From Gerris lacustris (taxonomy: Eukaryota; Arthropoda; Insecta; Hemiptera; Gerridae): a DNA stretch of 64,000 nt. The stretch lies in the NCBI GenBank assembly GCA_951217055.1, contig OX578276.1, forward strand, positions 11,781,930-11,845,929, given 5' to 3'. This document shows positions 1 to 11,030 of this stretch, one piece after another (within the stretch, counting starts at the first letter, position 1; the number at the start of each line of letters is the position of its first letter). Under the pieces are notes generated by a model, which had not been told where the DNA came from, made no database searches, and saw only the letters and a program-made list of their open reading frames with translations. Both the position numbers and the translations under genes were made by a program.

Positions 1-377
1 GTTATTATGTATAGAATCACAAATGTACTTATTGACTGTATCTGATTTTTCATTAGGCAAAGAATTTACTTCAAAAATGTTTACCTTCATTCCAACTTAC
101 CAATCAACATACCTCACAAGTTTGGGAAAAATGTTTACCTCCTTATGATTTGATGCATCTGTTGGTATAGAAACAAATGAACTTTTAGCTATATCATATT
201 TTAATTGCTTGAGGCACAAAAAAGTTTAAAATTATAGCTTCTGTTTTGGTTTTTGCACAGCTAAATTTAGGTTCTAAACTTATTTGTATTAATTTCGATG
301 TGCAGTCCATTGAGCGGAAACTGAAGGTATGACACACCGAATGGTATTTAAAGTGCAGCACTATCTGCAAGTACTGA
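1..377. other. No gene recognised
   Basis: AT-rich sequence with only short open frames. No motif, terminal repeat or splice-bounded exon that I can defend. It leads into the acidic coding fragment that follows. Confidence 0.4.
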
Positions 378-575
378 GGGGGAGTTTCGTGCAATAACAC
401 CCCACCAATCGAAGTGGAGGAGGATGTGGATGGAGACCTCGACGAACCTCCTTATGAATTAAACCAATCAGGAGATGAGATGTATGATCCTAAAGATGGA
501 GAAAAACTCCAGGTCCCCTCATCAGCGTCCTCTGAGCCTGGCCCATCCACTGCTAAGAAAGCAAAAAACGAATGA
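378..575 (+). pseudogene. Acidic, low-complexity coding fragment
   Basis: An open frame without an ATG runs from just after a TGA to a TGA at 573-575. It reads as a Glu/Asp-rich stretch (IEVEEDVDGDLDEPPYEL) followed by a Ser/Pro-rich linker and a Lys-rich end (STAKKAKNE). Such acidic linkers occur in N-terminal regions of transposases and transcription factors, but no domain is visible. A GTGAGC eight bases after the stop and a TATATTCAG at about 705 could be splice signals to a following exon. The composition is more protein-like than its surroundings. The function is unknown and it could be chance. Confidence 0.25.
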
Positions 576-1067
576 GCACCAAGGTGAGCACTAAATCTCA
601 AGAATGGATAAACAAAATTTTTCACCTTAAGTAGTCTGACTTATTCACAATTTTTTAAGTTACGATTCGTATAGCTAATGTTTGCTTGTATTGATTATAT
701 TCAGATCCTGAAGTGAATGCTGCTGCTTCCAACTGCTACTCTCCTAATTCTAGCCATGCTCTTCACCTGGAAAACTGTGTTGAGTCTTTCCCCCAAAAAT
801 ATGTCAAGACTCTTAGACTCTTATTGATAATTGGTACATTACATCAACTTCTTTCCAAGTTTATTAACATCACAGTGGTAATCAGGTTTTCAACTGGCGG
901 AGGGAACATGTGGACCAGACAAAATTGCTTTTAATTTTTTTTTTTATTTAATAAATTAAGAGTATAATTTCATTCTACGTTACATTTTATATATAAAAAA
1001 AAATAATACAATAGTTTTACTTCTTTTTATAAATGCTCTAGCTTTTTTCTTCCCGGTAACTTCTATA
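576..1067. other. No gene recognised
   Basis: AT-rich spacer between the acidic fragment and the foldback element. A 73-residue frame at 713-934 has no recognisable motif. Confidence 0.35.
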
Positions 1068-1990
1068 CAAGGTGGCCACGATAAACTGGCTCACCCAGTT
1101 ATCTCTTTCATTTTTGAAGATAGAGAAAAAATGTAAATTGTAACTCACCTTGGATTTTCACGTAGTTTTATAATATGATTTCCAAAAATATTTGTATCTC
1201 ATAGTTTCGGCGGTATCTCTCTCAACTTTGTAATCTTAAATGGTAACCTATATTTGCTTCTTAAATTAGATTGCTTTAGAAGAAAAATGAGTTTTGAATC
1301 AACAAAATCGGTTGAGAATTGACAGAGATATTTAGTTTTCAATATACCAAAAATGCTGTTTTAGTATGTAAAGTACTGTAACAAAAAAATGCAAATTAAA
1401 CGAAATGATCTTAATTCTGTTTATTTCACTTATTTAGGTTAGTTGAATGCATTTATCGATCAAAAGTCAAACCTTTTTTTCCATTCCTTTCCCGAAACTG
1501 TAGAGTAAAGGAAGGTGGTCGACACACTGATCAAAAGAGGTCCATATTAACGATGTTCCTGAATGGAATGGAAAAAAGGTTTGACTTTTGATCAGTAAAT
1601 GCATTCAAATAACCTTAATAAGTGGAAAACAAAGTGAAATAAACAGAATTAAGATTTTTTTTTTTTAAATTTAGTATTTTACATACTTAGATAGCATTTT
1701 TATTATACTGAAAACTGAATATCTCTGTCAATTCTCAACCGATTTTGTTGATTCAAGGCTCATTTTTCTTCATAAGCAATCTAATTTTAGAAAAAAATAT
1801 AAAATATATAGGTTACTATTTAAGATTACAAAGTTCAGAGAGATAACACCGAAACTATGAGATAAATATATTTTTTGAAATCAAGTTATAAAACTACGGT
1901 GAATCCAAGGTGAGTTACCATTTACATTTTTTCTTTATCTTCAAAAATAAAAGAGATAACTGGGTGAGCCAGTTTATCGTGGCCACCCTG
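1068..1990. mobile_element. Foldback (long inverted-repeat) element, about 0.92 kb
   Basis: The left half (1068 to about 1495) is repeated in inverted, diverged form in the right half (about 1560 to 1990), leaving a centre of about 65 bp. The ends read CAAGGTGGCCACG on the left and CAGGGTGGCCACG on the right in inverse, each flanked by TA. Each arm is over 400 bp, so a transcript would form a long hairpin. There is no coding capacity. The TA flanks and CAGGGTG start suggest a non-autonomous element mobilised by an IS630/Tc1/mariner-like transposase. The mariner-like element at 48646 in this window also begins TA-CAGGGTGGC. The two arms differ by point changes and small indels, so the element is old. 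Confidence 0.8.
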
Positions 1991-2773
1991 TATAATAACG
2001 TGTCACAATAACATTAGTCTTTATTATCTCAATTAACTGATCAATCAGTTATTAAGTTAAAATAATTTAAGACCCCCCCCCCCCCCCATACGAGAAAATT
2101 GAAACTGCTATATGTTGTGAATGGGCTGCGTTTTACATAAAGATAAGTTGTAGATTTTTTCGTTTCACTTTCTTTTCAATAATTTTTCACGGTGTTTTTG
2201 GAACATACCATATATTTTAATTTAAAATATATGGTTTTCAAGAATATCTGGACATTTTATCGACATACCGATCCGAGAATAAACTCCGCTTACTTTATGT
2301 GTTTCATTGAATTAATTGGCATTTTCCATTAAAATTTTAAATACACACACAGTTATTATTAGGGCACGGATTTTGCATATTTTAGCATATTATTGTTTCT
2401 TAAATGAATTGGACTTTATTTTAATTTATTATGTTAATAATTGAATGATAAAATTAATATAATGAAATGAGTCACTGTGTAAGGTGGATGATATGTTTAT
2501 TTTAAGTTTTGAGTTAAAAAAAAAAAAAAATAAGAGAATTAGCTTCTGTGAAATACAGAAGTAGAGAAAAGGGAGGGGAGCATTCTGTAAACCACAGCTG
2601 TTAAAAGGAAGTTTTTTAAACTATACAACGGCTATGAGGTGTTGAGTATAAGACCTACAAATACGATCTAAAAACTAAAGTATAAAGTCGCGACCCGAGT
2701 TATATAAGATCTAATTATTATAGCTATATTTTTTTTTAACAGTATAAAACATTAACAATATTTTAAAGATCAA

Positions 2774-5005
2774 ATGCCCAAAACTGAAACCAAATCGTAA
2801 GTTTTACCGGTGAAATATGTTCGTGAGTTTTCTAGAGAAACATTTCGTAGTGATGGTGAAATTTTATATTGTACTTGTTGCGAGAAACAAGTTTCTATAT
2901 CAAGGCGGTCTATGGTAACCCAACATATTGCCACAAATAAACATAAAGAAAACAGAGAGAAAACAAACATCTGTACAAACTATCATCATATCACCGTCGC
3001 CATCATCAAGTAAGTCACCTTTTTCTGTGGATATATGTCATGCTTTAATCATGACCTGTTTTTCATAAGATGAAAAATCATATTTTTAGAGATTTTCTAG
3101 AAAAATACACAGGCAAAATAATGCCTGACTGAAAGCACATTAAGAAAAAATTATTTACATGATATTTACGTTGAAACGTTATCTAAAATACGAGATTATA
3201 TTAAAGATGGACCCATTTGGGTATCCGTTATCAATAGATGAAACAACCGATGTTGAAGGAAGATGCATTGCCAATCTAACTGTCGGTAAAATGTCGTCTG
3301 ATTCATTTTCAAAACCTCTCCTTCTAAACTGTGAAGTGATAGAGAAATGCAATAACGAAACAATTGCTCGTTTCTTTAATCAATATATGAACATTCTATG
3401 CCCGAACGGAATACGTTACAACCAAGTCCTGCTATTATTGACGGACGCGGCACCATACATGATAAAAGCTGGGGAGGTTATAAAAGTTTTTTATCCAAAC
3501 CTTATACATTTAACGTGCCTTACACCGCGTCGTAGAAACTGTTAGGTTTTTTTTTTCCAAAAGTCGACTCGTTGATATCGTTAGTTAAAAAAAATATTCT
3601 TAAAAGCGCCGAATAGGGTTCGTATTTTTAAGGAAACTTATCCTGAATTGAGTTTGCCCCCTCAACCGGTTTTAACAAGATGGGGAACCTGGTTAGAGGC
3701 AGTTCAATATTATTGCCAAAGCTTGACAAAATCTAAATGTGTCATTTCCAAATTTGAAAAGGACTCTGCTGCTGTAACTAAAATTCAGACGTTGTTGCAG
3801 GACAAATCTATAAACAATAATTTTGTATTTCTTTCAAACCACTGTGGTTTTTTGGCCCACACAATCACAAAACTGGAAGCACAAAATATTTCACTAGTAC
3901 AAAATGTCGCTTCTATAGAATCAACAATTGCAAATTGGACAAATACCAGGAGAAGATGGAGAGAAAATAAAAAATAAAAAAAAATACGTGTGGTGTCGCG
4001 GGACACCCGGTAGGAACGAAGTTCCTTACAGTTTTCATTAAATTTAAATTATAAAATCACACTGCTAAGTACGTATACATTGCTAACTACTTATACATGG
4101 CGGAGTTTGAAAAGAGACAAAATTAAAAGTAACCAACTGTTTGTACCTGGCAGAGTTAAGACAAAATTAAAAGAAAATCATTATTTATATAATTAAAGCA
4201 CGCGTCTTACTATAAATATATATTAAATATAAGAAAAAAGTTGATCATGATGAGATTATAGTGAAAGAGTGACATGGATTGAAACAGACCTTTTTTCTAC
4301 CTACCCGGCCTATTAATTTAAAATATTATAAAATATATCTCTTCCCTACTCTACAGCTTCTGCTTGTATCAGGCTGAAATTTTACATGATTATATTTTAT
4401 TTATTTACAAAACAAAGTGACATTTTTGACATACATAACAAAAATAATCAAAACAAGTCAAGTAACAGCTTCCTTAATAAAACATTTCCCCGTCTTTTAA
4501 AGCTTACGTTTACGCGAGCGTTGCGTGTGGACGCTTGGGCGGATAACGTTTTCCGACAAACTCAGCTTGGGCATTGGTAAAATGAACATGTGTACCAAAT
4601 TTCATCTAACTCGGTGAGCTTTTACTCAATTTATCGTCATCTTTAGATATCGTGACGGGTTTTGCGTGACGGTGATTTTGGTCGTTTTTTTTCGGATTCA
4701 CTCCCGGGCTCCAGAACGTGCCATAAGGAACTTCGTTCCAAAAAATTGCAAGATGTGTTAAAGAAAAATAGGGGATGGAAATCACTGCAAATAATATCGA
4801 GCATTATATCCGGAGAAGGAATGAAAAATTAAAATGAAGTTGATCTGAGCCCCGAAATGATTTGTTTGTTTAAAAATGCTCCGGTCACATCAATCGATGT
4901 TGAACGCTCATTTAGTCGATGTAAGTAAATTTTACGTGACAATCGACGTAGCTTTAAATTTAAAAATCTAAAAAAATATGTTGTAGTAAAAAACTTTAAA
5001 GATTA
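2774..5005 (+). pseudogene. hAT transposase pseudogene (BED finger + RNase H-like + C-terminal dimerisation)
   Basis: The likely start is ATG 2774, in frame with the 2810-3013 segment after one TAA. A BED-type finger is seen as CTCCEK...QHIATNKH. The segment at 3159-3545 has PLSIDETTD and LLLTDAAPYM, matching the first and second catalytic-Asp regions of hAT transposases related to the CGG-repeat-binding protein type. The segment 3648-3977 carries LTRWGTWLEAV, another hAT hallmark. After an inserted element the frame resumes near 4746, and the conserved C-terminal signature is seen as SIDVERSFSR (4891-4920). Stops and frameshifts occur in several places. In the cell the protein would have bound the element ends and carried out cut-and-paste transposition. 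Confidence 0.85.
3985..4742. mobile_element. Insertion inside the hAT transposase, palindromic ends
   Basis: This segment separates two parts of the hAT coding frame. Both edges carry a short hairpin: GGAACGAAGTTCC near 4015 and GGAACTTCGTTCC near 4727. The right part contains a CAAATTTCATCTAACTCGGT-type motif, a sequence style common in short insect repeats. No coding capacity is seen. The superfamily is uncertain because I cannot fix a target duplication in the A-rich flanks. A similar hairpin (GGAACGC...GCGTTCC) occurs at 9072-9090. Confidence 0.5.
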
Positions 5006-5349
5006 GTTTATTTTTTTAATTACGGTATGAGCCTGTTTTTTTTTTTTTTTATTATTCTAAAAGATTTTAAATTGTTTTATATGTTACTAAAAAAAAAATT
5101 GTGTTTTATGTTTTGTTTGTTTTTCCATTATTTTTTGCATAGTTCTTCTACACCTTTTATTTATGAGCATAAAATATTTATATTTATGCCTATATTTCAG
5201 TTATTTGAAAATAAAAGTTCATAATATTGGAAAAATAAATGCAGTTTTATAATGCATATTTCGCATGTTTTAGTGCATAAAATAGGAAAAATAAATGCAT
5301 ACTTATGCGCATATATGACGTTTTTAAATTCATAAAAATCCGTGCCCTG

Positions 5350-5652
5350 GTTATTATAAAGCACTTTTATATTATTATTGAGTCCTCTTACTTTTTTTAG
5401 TGATATTGTCATATATACCTTACATGATTATCATGTGGATTGTGGAACAAAAAGAGAGAAAACTCTTTTTTAAAAATCTTATTATTGGTTGTCATTAAGG
5501 AGGAAGGATCCAATAAGTGGTGCAGATATGGGGGGGGGGGGGGGGGGGCAAGAGGACAGAGGGATTTGTTTAAACTAGAGACGGTTACTACAGTTAGTGT
5601 CTCGCAAACCTCATTCCGAGAGACTTTGTGTTACATTAAACATTATTACGAC
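5350..5652. other. No gene; G19 tract at 5530-5548
   Basis: Short spacer between the hAT TSD and the poly-T (antisense poly-A) end of a LINE. It holds a run of 19 G residues but no credible gene. Confidence 0.4.
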
Positions 5653-6640
5653 TTTTTTTTTTTTTTTTTTTTTTTGGATTTAATTTACCTTTATTGAATA
5701 AGAAAAAATACAACATATTAATACATAATAATATTCCATTACATCGAGTTATCTTTTTTGCTGATTTAACAATTTAATACTACATTAGGTTATCTCTCCA
5801 CTAGAGAACATGGAGTCCTGAGCTGTGGAGAGAGAGTTTACACAGTTTGTTATGTATATTACATTGTACAACAATAATTATTTTAAAAGGATTAATTAGT
5901 TATTTTACATAATTATATATTTATTTTAGTTTTAATTATATATTTATATTATTATATATTATTTTAGTTTTTATAGTTTTAGTTATTTATAGTAATGATA
6001 ATGACTATATACATTTAGTTTTTACACTTTTTTTATTTTATTTTATTTATTTTATTTTTTTTAGTTTATCTTAATAGCTAAAGTATATTTATAAATCTAG
6101 TGTATGTCGGCAACATATTTTCTTATTTTAGTTTTGAATAGTACCAAGGATTTTATGTTTTTAAGCTCATCAGGTAGTTGATTGAACAGTATTATTGCGC
6201 AATAGGTCCAGTGTCTTTGGGCCATAGAGGTTCTGAGAGCTGGTACTATATAATTTCCTCTGATTTGACCTCTAGTCATAATTGCATGGTCAATTCTTTT
6301 TATGTTATGTTTCTCTTCCTTAAGGTGGGTTATACATTTATAATTATACATCTGTTTAAGAGTCAGTATCGAGAGCTGCTTAAATAGTGGCTTTGAATGT
6401 TCTATTCGTTTTTTATTTAAAATTATTCTTAAAATTGCTTTTTGCTTTAAAAATATTGTTTCCTTGATAGTGTCACAAGCTGATCCCCAAGTAAGAAGTC
6501 CATACTGTATTATGGAGTCAACGATGCCATAATACAAAACTCTCAACTGTGAGATACTTAGATACATTTTTAGTTTCATGAATATAAATGTTAGCGCGAT
6601 GAATATAAATGTTAGACTCAATATGTGTTAATTATAAAGA
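5653..6640 (-). mobile_element. 5'-truncated LINE, minus strand
   Basis: A run of 23 T (5653-5675) is the poly-A tail of a minus-strand non-LTR retrotransposon. Upstream on that strand lies the C-terminal part of its reverse-transcriptase polyprotein (6097-6621), which is cut off abruptly near 6640, as is usual for 5'-truncated target-primed insertions. A 17-bp direct repeat containing ATGAATATAAATGTTAG occurs twice near 6579-6615 at the 5' edge. A target duplication could not be identified with confidence. Confidence 0.65.
6097..6621 (-). pseudogene. LINE reverse-transcriptase C-terminal region
   Basis: 174-residue open frame. The signature LRVLYYGIVDSIIQYGLLTWG followed by KAILRII resembles the thumb and post-RT region of Jockey/CR1-type non-LTR polyproteins, which often reads 'ylalvqSvlsYGi..WG...lqkraiRii'. 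The C-terminus (FNQLPDELKNIKSLVLFKTKIRKYV) also fits the end of such ORF2 proteins. The catalytic YADD region is absent, so only the last part of ORF2 remains. The N-terminal residues probably come from flanking sequence. Confidence 0.7.
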
Positions 6641-7305
6641 TTTCAAGGTACTTGCGCGAGTTTAATACTTTTATTTTATATGTCACTGGTGTTGGGTAAA
6701 AAGGGCTTAAGTCGTCATTTTTACGAAAATGAGGTTTTTACGTCTTCTTGACCAAAAAATCTTGCTCTTTCCATTGGTACTAACGGCTTAAGTCTCAAAC
6801 GAGCCAATATTTATAAAAACAATCTGATCTGTAGGGCACATGTTACATTTGCTGTTCAACATTAATATAAAAGGCTTAAGTGACTCCAATGTGTGCAAAT
6901 CAGAAGGGTCAGGCCTTTGTGGTTGTATGTTACGCCCTTAAGATCAAAGGTTTGATCCATATACACTAAGTATCGCTACTTATATCTTTTGAACCAGCAA
7001 AGAAACAACTTTTATGCGAACAAAAGCTCTAAATGAATCACAGTGAATAAATATTACTGAAACCGTCTGTTAATTATAATTCTCAAAAATAACAAAATAA
7101 AATAAGTAATCAGTTTATTATTGAGAAGTTTAAAGTAGTAAGGTTGTCAACACAGGGATGTTATCAGTTGACCTAACTCAATCTTGTATCAGTTATAAAA
7201 CGAAAACAAACAACATAGGTTCTTGGTTTCACTTGGTTTGTTTGAGTGTGATTGTGGTGAAGGACCATGGGTTAGATCAATAAGAAATGATAGAACTACA
7301 AGTAG
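6641..7305. other. No gene recognised
   Basis: AT-rich spacer with scattered short repeats of the form GGCTTAAGT (for example near 6787 and 6870). I see no open frame or terminal repeat worth calling. Confidence 0.35.
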
Positions 7306-7986
7306 ATCTGACCAAAAACCACTTGTGTGTCAATCAACTTTCTGTCCCGCCAAGTGATGTTGGGACTTTCTCCTGACCCAACACTGTCAACTTAGATACT
7401 TATCAGCTTCTTCTCCTTGGCGATGTGCCTTGCCATTTCCAGAAACTGGAATTTTAATATTATTCAAACACCAATACAATTTCTTGTTTCACCTTCACGT
7501 TTGCCACAAGAGGTTTGTGTGGAAACATAGTTGTTCACCTTATAGTCTTAGTTCTAGACAACTAGATCTAATATATGCAGGCGCATTGGAGAGGAAAGCC
7601 TTTTAACAGTGTTGTTAAAAGTGACATCGAGAAGAGCCTTCTTCTCGATGCCACAATGATCATTGCTGTAAATCTTTCCCATTATCAAAAAGCAAATAAA
7701 ATAGAAAAAAGTAATAGATATACTAATTAAGCTTTCAAGGAATGACCCCATGCAACTACTACTTTCTTTGCAGAGGATGCGTGGAATACAACCAGTTAAC
7801 TTTGGGTAGTACTGCAGGCACACCGCCAAGGAGAAGAAGCTGATAAGTATCAAAGTTGACAGTGTTGGGTCAGGAGAAAGTGCCAACATCACTTCGCGGG
7901 ACAGAAAGTTGATTTCACCACTTTTTTGGACCACAGACTTGGCGGGGTGGTTTTTTTTTTACCACACAAGTGGTTTTTGGTCAGAT
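7306..7986. mobile_element. Inverted-repeat element, about 0.68 kb
   Basis: The termini are perfect inverse copies for 24 bp (starting ATCTGACCAAAAACCAC). The inverse similarity continues inward with gaps for about 120 bp, including the pair around CTTTCTGTCCCG / CGGGACAGAAAG and a block reading CAACACTGTCAACTT in inverse. The interior carries a minus-strand open frame of 126 codons (7554-7934) with two hydrophobic stretches but no family I recognise. This is probably a non-autonomous DNA element. I could not assign a target duplication. Confidence 0.65.
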
Positions 7987-8154
7987 TTCATGACTTTTTG
8001 TACGGTTTCTAAGGAAGGATTCTCTAAACTGATTATTCCTACACATTAGAGTCAAATAAAAGTGAAGTTAAGAGCTTGACAAGGTCTATGGAGATTAGAG
8101 AACTACGAGACCAGTGACATTGAAAGAACTTACCATTCTGATAGTAGAAGCATA

Positions 8155-8265
8155 GTAAACAAAAAAATAAAATAATAATAGTAATAATAATAATAATAAT
8201 AAAATAATAATAATAATAAATAATAAATAATAAATAATAAATAATAATAAAATAAAATCATAGAA
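8155..8265. repeat. ATT/AATA-type microsatellite
   Basis: Imperfect run of AAT and AATA units. The hydrophobic Tyr-rich frame read from it on the minus strand is a by-product of the repeat, not a gene. Confidence 0.85.
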
Positions 8266-8499
8266 AAACAGAAATATGTATTAATAAACAAATTACTCCC
8301 CCTTGAACTCAAGAGAGTAAGGTTGAACTAAACCTATAATATTAAGTTTAAAAGGTTCAAAAGATGAACTCGTAAATAGAAGTAATTCAAACGTCATGTG
8401 ACAAGCACGAAACTACTACACAACACACTGGTGTACCTCTGTATAATTGTCAGGCTCACCACTTCGTATGACGCTTACTTGGTTTCTACCCATTTTAGA

Positions 8500-8830
8500 C
8501 TGTTCGCTCTACACATTCAGCGTAGGAATGAGTTGAGGGGTTGTAAAGGGGGGGGGGGGGGGGGGGGGGGGAGGGATGCACTAGTGCCCTAGAAAAATAC
8601 AAAAACCCTAATTCATTAGAATCGGTTCAGTAGTTTAGGCTGTAGGTGCGTCAACGTTAAAGTGACTGTGCTCTAGCTTGGTTTCTCGCTCCGCGTTCAG
8701 CGTAGGAATGAGTTATCTAATTTTTGATCTAGGAATGCACTAGGGCCCTAGACGAATCCAAAAAGCCCTCATTCATTAAAATCGGTTCAGTAGTTTAGGC
8801 TGTAGGTGCGTCAACGTAAAATGAAGGAAG
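8500..8830. repeat. Tandem duplication of a ~165-bp insect repeat, with G24 tract
   Basis: The first unit runs from about 8505 to 8660 and the second from about 8690 to 8820. Both contain TTCAGCGTAGGAATGAGTT, then TGCACTAG..CCCTAGA, then an ATCGGTTCAGTAGTTTAGG motif and TGTAGGTGCGTCAACGT. The first unit is interrupted by 24 G residues (8548-8571). The ATCGGTTCAGTAGTTT motif is familiar from short non-autonomous repeats in insects. It is non-coding. Confidence 0.7.
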
Positions 8831-9599
8831 AATAAGAATAAGAAGTCATCAAAACTAACATTTTCAAACCTATTTTTCTCTACTTCTACTTGACCGATTT
8901 CGACTTTTTTTATTTTGATCTACAGGACACGGCCTTCAAAGATATTAAAAAAATATTCAGGTAGCTTGTACGTATTCCACACTGCAGACCCTCAAAAACC
9001 CTAGTTTGTCACCTACAGTATATATACACTGGCAGCTTTTATGAAATTTTGTCTTTTTGACTTGGCGGGGAGGAACGCTGCTGCGTTCCTAAATACAAGG
9101 GGAAGTGTTATGTAACTGTAAGCGGAAAGTATGTTTAAGGAAAAAACTGTTGCCACTAAAAATCTGCAGAGCAAAATGTTCTAATTTTTTAAAAGAAGAA
9201 GTTAGAATTGCTATTTTTAACAGATATTGGCTTTTGGTCACTTGGATCTCATGATATACGTACCCAATACATTAGCAACTTGATAGATTCGAAATCTGAA
9301 GACGAAATATATTACAGCGTTTGAGATACTAATTATCCATTGTAAGGCTGTGACTAAGTTATAGACTTTAGTTACCTTAATTTATGTATTAAAATTAATA
9401 GTGCTTTATCTTTTTTTTTAAATTAAAAGAATGTCTTTGAAAAGAATTACCAGACAAATGCACCATCTCAACTTTACAAAACAGTATTACCTACGTTCTT
9501 TGACATCATGAAGTAGTGCGAAAATAAATTAAAATGGGTGAAACAGGAGTGGAACCATGAACATCAAGTATAATATAAAGGTTAGCTCAGAAAATCATT
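8831..9599. other. No gene recognised; hairpin GGAACGC..GCGTTCC at 9072-9090
   Basis: Contains a GGAACGC-loop-GCGTTCC hairpin like those bounding the insertion in the hAT element, so 8500-9092 may be a related short element. The rest is AT-rich without coding signs. Confidence 0.3.
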
Positions 9600-9650
9600 G
9601 CCATTTGGTCTAAAGCATCAATACCACGGCATCCCAAAACAAATAATAAG

Positions 9651-10109
9651 CGACAAGAAATAAATAACTCAGTAGTTAAGGAAAGGCTAGGATTACATAA
9701 AATAGAAATTCATTTTATTATTTCACATCACCCCAACTCAAATGGAATAGTAGAAAGATTTCATTCTACACTCATCGAACATATACGTTTATTTAATAAT
9801 CAAGAAATATTTAAAAACGAACAAATAGATGTTAAAGTCAACTACGCTGTTCTTGCCTATAATAATACTATCCATTCCCTCACTATACTCACCGCATTCG
9901 AAGTCACGTCCGGTCACATTGAACCCAATTCTCATTTCAATGTTTATTTAGACGTTCAACTGACTAACGACTATATTACTAAACATAAAGATAGAACTAA
10001 ACTACTTTATCAACAAATTAACGAAAAAATAAAAACCAAAAAAGAACAAATAATCAATAAAAGAAATGAAAATATAGAAAGTGTACCAGACATACCTACA
10101 GATATCTAA
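9651..10109 (+). pseudogene. Gypsy/errantivirus-type integrase fragment
   Basis: Open frame without an ATG, ending at TAA 10107-10109 and open upstream to about 9600, where it no longer resembles integrase. It includes INNSVVKERLG and HHPNSNGIVERFHSTL, the catalytic-core block holding the integrase Glu (the HPxSNGxxERFH signature of Gypsy-type integrases), then a C-terminal Lys-rich stretch. Reverse transcriptase, RNase H and the first two catalytic Asp are missing upstream, so this is the 3' part of pol. It is followed by an envelope-like frame and a candidate LTR, in the order expected for an insect errantivirus. Confidence 0.8.
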
Positions 10110-10296
10110 GTCGCGAACAAACAAAAACAAGGCAAGCCAAAAAATATATTTAAAGCCCAATGTATAAAAACAATTGATAAAAATCTAAAAACTGCTGCAA
10201 TAGAACCAACTCATTTTCACAAAAGAAAAATATATATACCATATTGATGAGAAAATGAAAATCACATAGAATACTTATCAGAAATCAACCAATACC

Positions 10297-10692
10297 TTGT
10301 GGTTTTCTTTCACCCGCAAAACAATCCAAATTCAAACACCTAGAGATACAGAGTCGAAGAAACTACATGGAGTCTATCTCCTTCAGCAAACAACGGATCA
10401 ATCATCTACAGAAATAAAGAGCTTGCCTTGTCACGCTAGACATAGAAGGCGACACAACCACTTTAACTTCTCTATTGATTTCAAATCACTTAATTCTGAT
10501 GCCATTAATCTCTCCCCAGTTTATCCCAAGGAAGCATCACTTCAATCTTGCACCCTCGAACGTTGGACATACTTAATATTTACCATTATATTGTTAAGCG
10601 TTTTAGTAGCCTTCATTATAATCACTTCAAGAATTGAAGGATCACCCCACGTCCCAGAACCAGGACACTCTGGACAGACAACCTCAATCTAG
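10297..10692 (+). pseudogene. Envelope-like C-terminal fragment of an insect errantivirus
   Basis: 131-codon open frame between the integrase fragment and the candidate 3' LTR, where env lies in insect errantiviruses. Near its C-terminus is one strongly hydrophobic segment of about 23 residues (around residues 91-113) followed by a short polar tail, as in a type I membrane glycoprotein. The upstream ectodomain is not recognisable, so this is at most the membrane-anchor end of a decayed envelope gene. The assignment is mostly positional. Confidence 0.4.
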
Positions 10693-10729
10693 CATCCTTC
10701 CAGGAGGAGCTTCAATTTGAGGATGGAAG

Positions 10730-10942
10730 AGTTAACAATGGAAATACTCCTGACTCAATCAGACACTACCTCATCACGTTTACCATATTTAGGTAAGGTG
10801 TTACACCGCGCGCGCTCAGTCTTCCCATTGACTCCAACTCTGTTGTAAAATCAATATTTGTAAGTTATTATTCCATGTTATTATGGCAAACTAAAAATAA
10901 AATCTTTTTAAAAACTTAATCTCGTATAATATAAAGTTAACT
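10730..10942 (+). repeat. Candidate 3' LTR of Gypsy/errantivirus type
   Basis: A purine-rich stretch (GGATGGAAG) is followed by AGTTAACA. About 213 bp later the sequence ends AGTTAACT, giving the AGTT...AACT ends typical of gypsy-group LTRs. It lies directly downstream of the integrase and envelope-like frames. No matching 5' LTR is visible in the window, so the call rests on end structure and position. Confidence 0.45.
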
Positions 10943-10947
10943 TATAC

Positions 10948-11030
<83 letters not shown>

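Larger units (their letters stand above)
2360..5349 (+). mobile_element. hAT transposon with intact ends and 8-bp TSD
   Basis: The terminal inverted repeat is YAGGGCACGGATTTT: TAGGGCACGGATTTT at 2360 and its inverse at 5335-5349. The element is bordered on both sides by the exact 8-bp duplication GTTATTAT (2352-2359 and 5350-5357), the TSD length expected for hAT elements. Inside are remnants of a hAT transposase in order: BED-type finger, catalytic region, C-terminal dimerisation region. A separate insertion lies at about 3985-4742. Length is 2990 bp, or about 2.2 kb without the insertion. Because the coding frame is broken, the copy cannot be autonomous. Confidence 0.9.

Noticed and set aside
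5440..5697. 85-codon frame with Gly-rich and Phe-rich runs
   Set aside because: It is the translation of a G19 tract and a T23 tract; no protein signal otherwise.
8130..8312. Tyr/Phe-rich hydrophobic frame that looks like a membrane protein
   Set aside because: It is read from an AAT/AATA microsatellite.
10297..10692. Independent host membrane protein
   Set aside because: It lies between integrase and a candidate LTR in the same direction, so an env remnant is the simpler reading.
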